Assembly: GCA_934661735.1 (NCBI GenBank)
Contig: CAKUJN010000021.1
Span: forward strand, 1-27,941
Origin: an uncultured Oscillospiraceae bacterium
Lineage (GTDB): Bacteria; Bacillota; Clostridia; Oscillospirales; Oscillospiraceae
DNA length: 27,941 bases
Reading direction: 5' to 3'
Shown piece by piece: positions 21,693 through 27,941 of this stretch (the stretch's first letter is position 1; the number at the start of each line of letters is the position of its first letter). The notes below the pieces were generated by a model. It saw only the letters and a list, made by a program, of their open reading frames with translations, was not told the origin of the DNA and made no database searches. A program made the translations under genes and the position numbers.

Positions 21693-24011
21693 TTATTGAC
21701 TTTTTGCGCCGAAGATCATGGTCAGCAGGCCGCGGCCGGTATGGCCGTTTGCAATCTGCACAAGTCCCTCGGCAAGCCGGTCGGGCAGGCCGGCGTTGAT
21801 AACTGCGCCGCGCAGGGCGCAGTCGGTCCCCATGATCTGCATCATTCTGACCGTGGCCTCGTCCACCTCGCCATGCGAACCTGCACCGCGGCGCAGATAG
21901 CCGCACACCGCGCGGTATAAAAGCCGCATCAGGCGTGAGGTCTGCATCATCTCGACGATGCTGGAATCTGTGGTATAGCTTCCCTTTTCCGGCTCGGACG
22001 GGCAGTATTTGCGCCCCAGCAGGCGTTCCCACTCCGCAAGCTCCGGCGTGCCGCAGAGCGTCTCATACCAGGTGCCGTGCTGCCACGCAGGCGCGCACAG
22101 CGCCTCGCCATCGACCGCAACCGGCGCGCGGAGCCCGCCGATCTCGGCGGTATATACGCCGCCCTGCGTGCGCCAGCCGCCGTCCCAGACGGCAAAGCTC
22201 CGCGCGTCCAGCGGAAGCGTGACGCGCTGCTCCTCATCCGGCGCAAGCGTCACCTTTGCAAAGCCGCGAAGCTCGCGCGCGGGACGCGCAATGCCGCCGG
22301 CGGGCGGGGCGATGTAAAGCTGAACAATTTCACTTCCCGCGCGCGTGCCGGTGTTTCTGACCGTCACGCTGACCTGATACACGTCGGCCGTCAAATCGGA
22401 ATAAGCGAAGCTGGTATAGCTCAGGCCGCAGCCGAACGGAAAGCGGACGGCCTTTTTCACCGTCTCATAATAGCGGTAGCCGACAAACACACCCTCGCGG
22501 TACTGACCGTCGCGCGTGCCGTAGAAGGCGCTGGTTACAGCGTCGTCATAGCGCAGAGGCCACGTCTGCGCCAGCCTTCCGCACGGGTTTGCTGCGCCGG
22601 TCAAAAGCGCGGCAGCGGCCTCGCCGCCCGCCTCGCCGGAGAGGCCCATGTACAAAAGTGCATTGACATCGTCCAGCCACGGCGTTTCGACCGGACTGCC
22701 GCACAGCAGGACGACAGCCGTGTTCCGGTTGGCCTTTGCCACGGCCTCGATCAGGCGTACAACGCCGTCCGGCATGCGCATATGCTCGCGGTCAAAGCCC
22801 TCGGACTCGAAGCTGTCCGGCAGGGCCGCGAAAATTACGGGTGTTTCGACCGTTGCGGCCAGACGGACGGCCTCGTCGATCAGCGCGTCCGTCGTCGAGC
22901 CGTCGGCAAGGCAGCCCTCGGCCCACGGCCAGTCGAGGCAGGCGCACGGGCTTGTCAGATGCGCCGGATGGATATGGCTTGAGCCGCTCCCCTGATAGCG
23001 CATGTGCTTTGCAGCGTATCCGATCAGGCACGCCGTCCCGCGCACCGGCAGCGTACCGTCGTTTTTCAGCAGCACGGCGCTCTGCTCCGCCGCCTCGCGC
23101 GCCAGCGCGTGATGCGCCGCCATGTCGCACGGCTCGGATAGAGTCTCCTGCGCGCGCAGGATAAAATTCAAAATCCGTTCCGCACATGCGTCCACCTCGG
23201 AGACGGAAAGCCGTCCCTCGCGCACATCGCGCATCGCCTTTATGATCTGGTAGCGTGAGCCGCCAGGCATGTTCAGATCGCAGCCCGCCTTCAGGGCGGC
23301 GGTCCGGTCGTTCAGCGCGCCCCAGTCCGTCACAACGAAGCCGTCAAAGCCCCATTCTCTGCGCAGAATATCGGTCAGCAGGAAGCGGCTGTCGCTTGCG
23401 TGCTCGCCGTTGAGGCGGTTGTAGCTGCACATCACACTTGCGGGCCGAGACTGCTTCACGGCCAGCTCAAAGCCCGTCAGATAGATCTCGCGCAGCGTCC
23501 GCATATCCATGACGCTGTCGGAGGAAAAGCGCTTGTACTCCTGTGAGTTTGCGGCGAAATGCTTGAGGCACGCGCCGGTCCCCGTGCGCTGCGCGCCGCG
23601 CACCCACGCGCCCGCCAGCCGTCCGGACAGCAGTGGGTCCTCGGAAAAATATTCAAAATTCCGTCCGCAGAGCGGGTCGCGCTGGATATTCAGCCCAGGA
23701 CCAAGCACCATGGACACGCCGTTTGCGCGCGCCTCGCGGCCGATGGCCTCGCCCATGCGCGCAAGCAGCGCCTCATCCCAGCTGCACCCCGCGGCGACAG
23801 CCGTCGGGAAGCACGTCGCCGGAACGGAGGCGTTGACGCCCAGCATGTCGTTCTCCGCCGTCTGCTTGCGCAGGCCGTGCGGCCCGTCGCACATCATGAC
23901 CGCGCGCAGGCCGTATTTTCTGAACGCGCGCGTGTGCCAGAAGTCGCCACCCTCGCATAAAAGCAGCTTCTCCTTCAGCGTCATCTGCGAAAGTATTTCC
24001 TTTGCCGTCAT
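21693..24011 (-). CDS. Glycoside hydrolase family 3 beta-glucosidase-type enzyme
   Basis: A 772-residue cytosolic GH3 enzyme hydrolysing beta-linked glucosides or related glycosides. The N-terminal barrel contains G-P-G-L-N-I-Q-R-D-P (104-113), K-H-F-A-A-N-S-Q-E (150-158) and the nucleophile Asp229 in V-V-T-D-W-G-A. The second domain supplies the acid/base candidate Glu404 in F-E-S-E-G-F-D-R. A fibronectin-III-like domain follows (about 545-625), beginning after F-G-C-G-L-S-Y-T-S-F. The last 120 residues are a helical tail of unknown role, seen in other Clostridia GH3 enzymes. No signal peptide. AAAGGGGAG precedes the ATG, and a promoter lies just upstream. Confidence 0.95.
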   Translation of the reverse strand: MTAKEILSQMTLKEKLLLCEGGDFWHTRAFRKYGLRAVMMCDGPHGLRKQTAENDMLGVNASVPATCFPTAVAAGCSWDEALLARMGEAIGREARANGVSMVLGPGLNIQRDPLCGRNFEYFSEDPLLSGRLAGAWVRGAQRTGTGACLKHFAANSQEYKRFSSDSVMDMRTLREIYLTGFELAVKQSRPASVMCSYNRLNGEHASDSRFLLTDILRREWGFDGFVVTDWGALNDRTAALKAGCDLNMPGGSRYQIIKAMRDVREGRLSVSEVDACAERILNFILRAQETLSEPCDMAAHHALAREAAEQSAVLLKNDGTLPVRGTACLIGYAAKHMRYQGSGSSHIHPAHLTSPCACLDWPWAEGCLADGSTTDALIDEAVRLAATVETPVIFAALPDSFESEGFDREHMRMPDGVVRLIEAVAKANRNTAVVLLCGSPVETPWLDDVNALLYMGLSGEAGGEAAAALLTGAANPCGRLAQTWPLRYDDAVTSAFYGTRDGQYREGVFVGYRYYETVKKAVRFPFGCGLSYTSFAYSDLTADVYQVSVTVRNTGTRAGSEIVQLYIAPPAGGIARPARELRGFAKVTLAPDEEQRVTLPLDARSFAVWDGGWRTQGGVYTAEIGGLRAPVAVDGEALCAPAWQHGTWYETLCGTPELAEWERLLGRKYCPSEPEKGSYTTDSSIVEMMQTSRLMRLLYRAVCGYLRRGAGSHGEVDEATVRMMQIMGTDCALRGAVINAGLPDRLAEGLVQIANGHTGRGLLTMIFGAKSQ

Positions 24012-24034
24012 TTCGCTCTCCCCTTTCTGCGTCT

Positions 24035-24063
24035 ATCTTATCACAGATGTGGAAAAATGAAAA
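24035..24063 (-). promoter_or_regulatory. Promoter for the GH3 gene
   Basis: On the minus strand, TTTTCA (24058-24063; four of six consensus bases) and TAAGAT (24035-24040) are 17 bases apart, with a TG one base before the -10, an extended -10 arrangement. It sits just downstream of the terminator of the preceding minus-strand unit. Confidence 0.65.
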
Positions 24064-24070
24064 CCACGGA

Positions 24071-24105
24071 AAAGCGCCGGAGCAGATGATCTGCTCCGGC
24101 GCTTT
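24071..24105 (-). terminator. Intrinsic terminator of the hflK-hflC-LURP operon
   Basis: Arms 24071-24085 and 24091-24105 are perfect 15-base reverse complements around ATGAT. Read on the minus strand the hairpin is followed by TTTTCC, fitting termination of the gene that ends at 24114. Its core GCCGGAGCAGAT is the same as in the terminator at 20191. Confidence 0.88.
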
Positions 24106-24113
24106 GCGTGCTC

Positions 24114-24599
24114 TTATTGACCGGCATAGTGGCCGCGGCTGTCGTTGGCGCAGTCGATGGCAAGCGCCACTGCCAGCGCCAGAAGCTCGTCGCGGCTGTC
24201 GGCGATTTCCAGCGTGTAGCAGTCGCCCCACGTCAGCCACTCCTTGTGGACGGCAGCAACCTGCACATCGCCGCGACGGATTGTAAACTCGTGCGCGAGA
24301 AACTCGCCCTCGACGTACCAGTCCGGCCCGCTGACCTCGTACTCCTGACAGAACAGCGTGAAATGGCGGACAATCCGTGCAATCTCCCGACCGCCGGCGG
24401 TGACGGAGAACACGGGCAGCAGCGTCAGCACCTCGCGGCGCACACACGCCGCCTCGCGCTCCTGCGCGTCATAGATGCGCAGGGTCTTGCCCCATGTGAA
24501 AAGCTCCTGCTCGACGTACCAGCGGTCATTTCCCGCCTCGTCCCAGACGTTGAAGCGGTCGCCGATGGTAAATACCTTCTGCCGCATATAAAGCTGCAT
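24114..24599 (-). CDS. LURP-one-like/tubby-fold protein
   Basis: A 161-residue protein matching the LURP-one-related (tubby-like C-terminal) family: M-Q-L-Y-M-R-Q-K-V-F-T-I-G-D-R-F at the start, a first half rich in Y-V-E-Q-E-L-F-T-W-G-K-T-L-R-I-Y-D, and an echoing second half (W-Y-V-E-G-E-F-L-A-H-E-F-T-I). The hydrophobic Ala/Leu-rich C-terminal helix (about 135-150) is the position of the buried central helix in this fold. Relatives in eukaryotes include phospholipid scramblases; bacterial function is unknown. It is the last gene of the hflK-hflC operon, 30 bases after hflC, so a membrane-linked role is possible. Confidence 0.85.
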   Translation of the reverse strand: MQLYMRQKVFTIGDRFNVWDEAGNDRWYVEQELFTWGKTLRIYDAQEREAACVRREVLTLLPVFSVTAGGREIARIVRHFTLFCQEYEVSGPDWYVEGEFLAHEFTIRRGDVQVAAVHKEWLTWGDCYTLEIADSRDELLALAVALAIDCANDSRGHYAGQ

Positions 24600-24629
24600 T
24601 GCGCACGCCCCTTTCCTTTCGACTCCGGT

Positions 24630-25523
24630 TTACTCCGCGCTCTGCCAGCCGCCGGCAAAAATCTGCGCAAGCGGCGAATCCGCGCCGACGACCAGCGTCT
24701 TGTTCCCGCCTGTCAGCGAGCTGCGCGCCATATCCAGCGCACGGACGAATTCATAGAAGTCCGCCTCCTCCTGCGTGTCGTAGACCGCGCTGAGGATGCG
24801 CATATACTCGGCCTCGCCCTCGGCCTTCAGCTTTTCGGCCTGCGCCTTCGCCGCGGAAATGGTGATATCCACCTGCTTGTCGGCGTCGTTGCGGATTTCC
24901 TTGGCCTGGGCTGCGCCCTCGGCGGTATACGACGCAGCAATGTTCTCGCGCTCGGAGATCATGCGCTCATAGACCGCGGATTTGTTCTCATCCGGCAGGT
25001 CGATCTGCTTGGTCTCGATGGCCAGAACCTGAACGCCGAAGCTGTCGAAATTGCTGGTACGGCTGAGGTTTTCCATAATCGCCGCCGTCAGCTCGCCGTC
25101 GCGGCCGGAGATCACGTCCTCCTGCTTCATGGAGCTGATGACCGTTTTCAGGCTGTTGTAGACCGCCTGATCCAGGCGGGATTCGGCCGTGGCGACGCTT
25201 CCGGAGAGCGTCTGGATGAACTTCAGCGGGTCGCTGATGCGCCAGAGCACAAAGCTGTCGGCGACCATCGACTTTTTATCCGACGTAATCACGTCGCTCA
25301 CCGCAAGGTCGTACAGCATCTCGGTTTTCGGGAGCGTGCTGACGCTCTGCACGAACGGAAGCTTCATCGAAAGGCCAGGCTGGTCGATGATCCGGACGAC
25401 CGCGCCGAACTGGCGCACGATGGTGTATTCATTCGGCTGGGTGACGACCATTCCGCCCGCCAGCACGATGACCAGCGCCAGCACCAGCAGCACGGGGATG
25501 ATGATTTTTACCGCCTTATTCAT
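24630..25523 (-). CDS. hflC: HflC, SPFH-domain membrane protein
   Basis: A 297-residue protein with an N-terminal membrane helix (about 5-27), an SPFH/prohibitin domain beginning E-Y-T-I-V-R-Q-F-G, and a coiled-coil region with the HflC signature Y-E-R-M-I-S-E-R-E-N-I-A followed by A-K-E-I-R-N-D-A-D-K. HflC and HflK form a large membrane complex that surrounds and modulates the FtsH protease. The ATG overlaps the end of hflK by eight bases, and its ribosome site AAAGGAGGCG lies inside hflK, so the two are translationally coupled. The ftsH gene is not in the window. Confidence 0.93.
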   Translation of the reverse strand: MNKAVKIIIPVLLVLALVIVLAGGMVVTQPNEYTIVRQFGAVVRIIDQPGLSMKLPFVQSVSTLPKTEMLYDLAVSDVITSDKKSMVADSFVLWRISDPLKFIQTLSGSVATAESRLDQAVYNSLKTVISSMKQEDVISGRDGELTAAIMENLSRTSNFDSFGVQVLAIETKQIDLPDENKSAVYERMISERENIAASYTAEGAAQAKEIRNDADKQVDITISAAKAQAEKLKAEGEAEYMRILSAVYDTQEEADFYEFVRALDMARSSLTGGNKTLVVGADSPLAQIFAGGWQSAE

Positions 25524-26529
25524 TGTCGCCCGCCTCCTTTTCGTTCAGTGTCGCATACGGCTCAAGCGGGATGGAGGTCTGCACGCCGGTCGCCTCGTCG
25601 ACGATATACAGCTTCATATCCGGCAGAATTTCCTCCATTGCCTCATAGAACAGCCGCTGTTTGGTGATGAGGGGATATTTCTGATACTCGTTGAACAGCT
25701 CTTCAAAGCGCGCGGCCTGACCGGTGGCCTCGTTGATCTTGCTCTCGCGGTATGCCTCGGCCTGCTTGATGATCTCGTCGGCGTCGGCGCTTGCCGCGGG
25801 GGTGACCTCGTTTGCGTACTTTTTCGCGTTGTTGACTGCCGTGTCCGCGCCCTGCTTGGCTGTTTCCACGGCGGTGAACGCCTGCTGCACCTCAAGCGTG
25901 GGCGGCTCGGCGTCCTGAATGGTGATGTTCGTCAGCTGGATGCCGAGGTCCTCCTTGTCCAGCCGCGCGACGATCTTCTCCTTGATATCGGCCTGAATTT
26001 CACTCTTGCCGGTGGTAATCACGCTGTCCACATCGTACAGGCCGATGGTGTCGCGGATATAGCTCTGGCACAGCATTTTCAGAATGCCGACGGGATTGTC
26101 CGAGTTGTACAGATACTTCACCGGATCGGTGACGCGGTACTCGACATAGAAATCCACGTTGACAAAGTTATAGTCATAGGTGATCATCAGCGACTCGGAA
26201 TCGACCGACTCGTTGCTGTCGGTCCGGTAGCCGAGCGGGAAGCTCTGGACGCTCTTGCTGACCTTGGTGACATGCTGGACAAACGGGATTTTGAATTGCA
26301 GGCCGGAGGCCGAAACCGTGGCGGGCCTGCCGAACGTAGTGATGACCGCGTACTGGTCCTCTTTGAGCGTGTAGTGCGAATCAAACGCCGCGACAATCAC
26401 CAGAATTGCCAGCGGGATGATCCAGACAAGCTTTTTCAGCCATGAGGGCTTTTTCCTCGGGGGCTTCGGCGGCGGATACGCGCCGTTCGGCGGGTATTCG
26501 TTGAAGCCGCTGTTATTGTTGTATTCCAT
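25516..26529 (-). CDS. hflK: HflK, SPFH-domain membrane protein
   Basis: A 337-residue partner of HflC. The N-terminal 25 residues are Pro/Asn/Gly-rich (a shortened form of the HflK cytosolic tail), followed by a membrane helix at about 33-49 and the SPFH domain (Q-Y-A-V-I-T-T-F-G-R-P onward). The family's I-T-I-Q-D-A-E-P-P-x-x-V motif is present, then a long Ala/Glu coiled coil with E-A-Y-R-E-S-K-I-N-E-A-T-G-Q-A-A-R-F, typical of HflK. It is shorter than E. coli HflK (419 residues), as in many Firmicutes. AAAGAAAGGATG stands before the ATG. Confidence 0.93.
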   Translation of the reverse strand: MEYNNNSGFNEYPPNGAYPPPKPPRKKPSWLKKLVWIIPLAILVIVAAFDSHYTLKEDQYAVITTFGRPATVSASGLQFKIPFVQHVTKVSKSVQSFPLGYRTDSNESVDSESLMITYDYNFVNVDFYVEYRVTDPVKYLYNSDNPVGILKMLCQSYIRDTIGLYDVDSVITTGKSEIQADIKEKIVARLDKEDLGIQLTNITIQDAEPPTLEVQQAFTAVETAKQGADTAVNNAKKYANEVTPAASADADEIIKQAEAYRESKINEATGQAARFEELFNEYQKYPLITKQRLFYEAMEEILPDMKLYIVDEATGVQTSIPLEPYATLNEKEAGDNE

Positions 26530-26604
26530 GCTTTCATCCTTTCTTTTTTTGTGCGCGCTTATCTCTTAGACGGCGCGCGGCGCGTCAGGTTCCGTGTGTT
26601 GTCT

Positions 26605-26633
26605 ATTATATACGGTTTTTTTCAAAAAAGCGA
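26605..26633 (-). promoter_or_regulatory. Probable promoter of the hflK operon
   Basis: The minus strand carries a perfect TATAAT at 26605-26610. The hexamer 17 bases upstream (TCGCTT, 26628-26633) matches the -35 consensus poorly, and an A/T-rich stretch lies between. The -10 is strong; the -35 assignment is uncertain. Confidence 0.5.
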
Positions 26634-26665
26634 CTGTGATTTTTCTGGCCTGCGCGGCGGAAATG

Positions 26666-26674
26666 TGGTATACT
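26666..26674 (+). promoter_or_regulatory. Extended -10 promoter for the DUF4317 gene
   Basis: TG at 26666-26667, one base, then TATACT at 26669-26674 form an extended -10 element. The -35 region is not convincing, as is usual for such promoters. It is 36 bases before the ATG at 26710 and diverges from the hflK promoter. Confidence 0.65.
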
Positions 26675-26709
26675 GACTGGCAGAAAACGCAAACGAAAGG
26701 AACCGTATC

Positions 26710-27846
26710 ATGACTGAAAAGGAAATCGGCGAGCTTCGCCGCAGACTCCGTCCGGACCGCACCGCCATCACCGCCGTGCGCGGCTGCTATGTCAGCGAGA
26801 GCCGTGAAATTCTGACCACATTCCGCCAGTCGCTGGGCCTGTGCGGCGAGGAGGACAAGGAAACGTATCTCAAGCTGCTGAAAAAGACGCTCAGCGGCAC
26901 GGTGGATAAAAATCTGATCGACATTCCGTTCCGCACCGCGCAGGTGGCGGACTCGGACGAGCACCGGCTGCTGATGGCGCTACGCGACAGCGAGCTCGGC
27001 GACGAGGAGACGCTGAACACATTCTATCAGAAGGTCATTTCCTCGCTTGCCATCGAGGGCAACTATCTGATTCTTCTGGCGTTTGAGCGCTATGACGTGC
27101 CGTTCAAGGCAAAGGACGGCGCGGCGCTGGAGGACGGGAACGAGGTCTATTCCTATGTTCTGTGCGCCGTCTGCCCCGTCAAGCCCACAAAGGCGCAGCT
27201 GAGCTACCGCGCCGAGGAAAAGGATTTCCACATCCGCGACGCAGGCTGGGCGGCGGGAATGCCGGAGCTGGGCTTCCTGTTCCCCGCGTTTGACGGACGG
27301 CGCACGAATATCTATGACGTGCTGTATTATACGAAAAGCACCGCGGACAACCATCCGGAGCTGATTGACGCGCTGTTCCGTGTGGACGCGCCAAAGCCCG
27401 CCGACGAGCAGAAGGCGTCGTTCCAGTCCGTCCTTGCGGGCGCGCTGGAGGAGGAATGCAGTCTGAACGTTGTGCAGCGCATTCACGACGAGCTGGCGCA
27501 GCGCATCGAGGTACATAAGGAGACGCACTCGGACGACGCGCTGATTGTCAGCCGCGACGACGTGCGCGCCGTTCTGGAGGACTGCGGCGTGTCCGAGCAG
27601 CATCTGGCGGCGTTCAACGTGCAGTTTGACAAAGAGTTCGGGCAGGATACCCTGCTCAGTCCGCGCAATCTGATTGCGCCGAAGAAATTTGAGGTCAAAA
27701 TGCCGGACGTGGTTGTCCACGTCGCGCCCGACCGGCGCGAACTGGTGGAGACGCGCGTGCTGGGCGGCGTGCCGTATCTGCTGATCCGCGCGGACGAGGG
27801 CGTGGAGGTCAACGGTGTCGGCATTGAAATCGGCGAAAAGAAATGA
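26710..27846 (+). CDS. DUF4317 protein
   Basis: A 378-residue soluble protein of the DUF4317 family, common in Clostridia. The characteristic opening is M-T-E-K-E-I-G-E-L-R-R-R-L-R-P-D-R-T-A-I-T and G-C-Y-V (about 26-29). Later marks are Y-V-L-C-A-V-C-P-V-K and E-L-G-F-L-F-P-A-F-D-G-R-R-T-N-I-Y. There are no membrane segments, no signal peptide and no catalytic motif that I recognise. GAAAGG precedes the ATG. The function is unknown; position next to hflK is divergent, so the genes may only share a regulatory region. Confidence 0.92.
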   Translation: MTEKEIGELRRRLRPDRTAITAVRGCYVSESREILTTFRQSLGLCGEEDKETYLKLLKKTLSGTVDKNLIDIPFRTAQVADSDEHRLLMALRDSELGDEETLNTFYQKVISSLAIEGNYLILLAFERYDVPFKAKDGAALEDGNEVYSYVLCAVCPVKPTKAQLSYRAEEKDFHIRDAGWAAGMPELGFLFPAFDGRRTNIYDVLYYTKSTADNHPELIDALFRVDAPKPADEQKASFQSVLAGALEEECSLNVVQRIHDELAQRIEVHKETHSDDALIVSRDDVRAVLEDCGVSEQHLAAFNVQFDKEFGQDTLLSPRNLIAPKKFEVKMPDVVVHVAPDRRELVETRVLGGVPYLLIRADEGVEVNGVGIEIGEKK

Positions 27847-27891
27847 GCGCAAAAGCCTCCGGCACAATAGACGGGTGTCCGTAAAACAGTT

Positions 27892-27925
27892 AATCCTCCG
27901 TATGGCTTAGACCATGCGGAGGATT
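27892..27925 (+). promoter_or_regulatory. Hairpin burying a ribosome-binding site
   Basis: Arms 27892-27905 and 27912-27925 pair over 14 positions, one a T-G wobble, around a six-base loop. The right arm contains GGAGG (27919-27923 region), the left arm the complementary CCTCC, and an ATG follows at 27931. This is the geometry of translational control. It could instead act as a weak terminator for the DUF4317 gene, although only TTTGTTT follows. Confidence 0.65.
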
Positions 27926-27930
27926 TGTTT

Positions 27931-27941
27931 ATGTCTAATCT
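27931..27941 (+). CDS. Possible start of a gene cut by the window edge
   Basis: The ATG at 27931 has GGAGG eight to nine bases upstream and opens M-S-N before the sequence ends. Three codons cannot identify a product. A hidden ribosome site directly ahead of a gene, together with the GGGTGTCCGTAAAA stretch at 27873-27886, is a layout also seen at insertion-sequence ends, so a transposase is one possibility. That is a guess. Confidence 0.3.

Noticed and set aside
24108..25667. Plus-strand open frame of 519 codons opposite hflC and the LURP-one-like gene
   Set aside because: It runs through the terminator and opposite genes with clear motifs, and its protein is Arg/Gly/Asp-rich without domain features.
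25189..26445. Plus-strand open frame of 418 codons opposite hflK
   Set aside because: It is antisense to a clear SPFH gene, has no ribosome site and shows no family features.

Overview
The window looks like chromosomal DNA from a GC-rich (roughly 60% G+C by eye) gut-type Clostridia, most like the Oscillospiraceae/Ruminococcaceae. The pointers are strong AGGAGG ribosome sites before almost every gene, TTGACA/TATAAT-type promoters, and Firmicutes families such as DUF4317, DUF1653 and a LURP-one-like protein. The species cannot be named from this. There are 25 complete protein genes and one possible gene start at the right edge. No rRNA, tRNA or CRISPR array was seen, and no gene-free stretch exceeds 300 bases; the longest is 17598-17844 (247 bases).

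Region 1 (1-17597) is one tight run of 16 plus-strand genes, probably one or two long transcripts. It opens with a perfect 15-bp hairpin and two sugar-type ABC permeases; the binding protein is probably just left of the window. Catabolic and modifying enzymes follow: a creatininase-family amidohydrolase; a NagA-like deacetylase; a fusion of an M28-like peptidase domain, a winged-helix-like linker and an AAC(3)-fold acetyltransferase; a TIM-barrel glycosidase-like protein; a stand-alone M28 peptidase and a stand-alone AAC(3)-fold acetyltransferase; an ASRT-family small protein; a creatinase-like 'pita-bread' protein that has lost its metal ligands; a second creatininase-family protein; a ureidoglycolate-lyase-like cupin; a maltose-acetyltransferase-like enzyme; an AEC-family carrier; a ceramidase-N-domain protein; and an amidohydrolase. 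No intact known pathway fits all of these. The best inference is import and dismantling of an amide- or N-acyl-decorated sugar conjugate. This is the candidate undescribed system of the window.

Region 2 (17598-20224) holds an AT-rich spacer with repeated A/T-tract palindromes, an ABC-type solute-binding lipoprotein without adjacent permeases, and a two-gene unit (DUF1653 and an AlkA-like DNA glycosylase) with a consensus promoter and a strong terminator shared with the convergent gene.

Region 3 (20225-24063) is minus strand: a GH3 beta-glucosidase-type enzyme followed by an MFS transporter, each with a recognisable promoter. Region 4 (24071-26610) is a minus-strand operon hflK-hflC-LURP-one-like gene, ending in a terminator. 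Divergent from it is a DUF4317 gene (26710-27846) with an extended -10 promoter. At the right edge a ribosome site is buried in a hairpin ahead of a new ATG, possibly the start of a mobile element or a translationally controlled gene.
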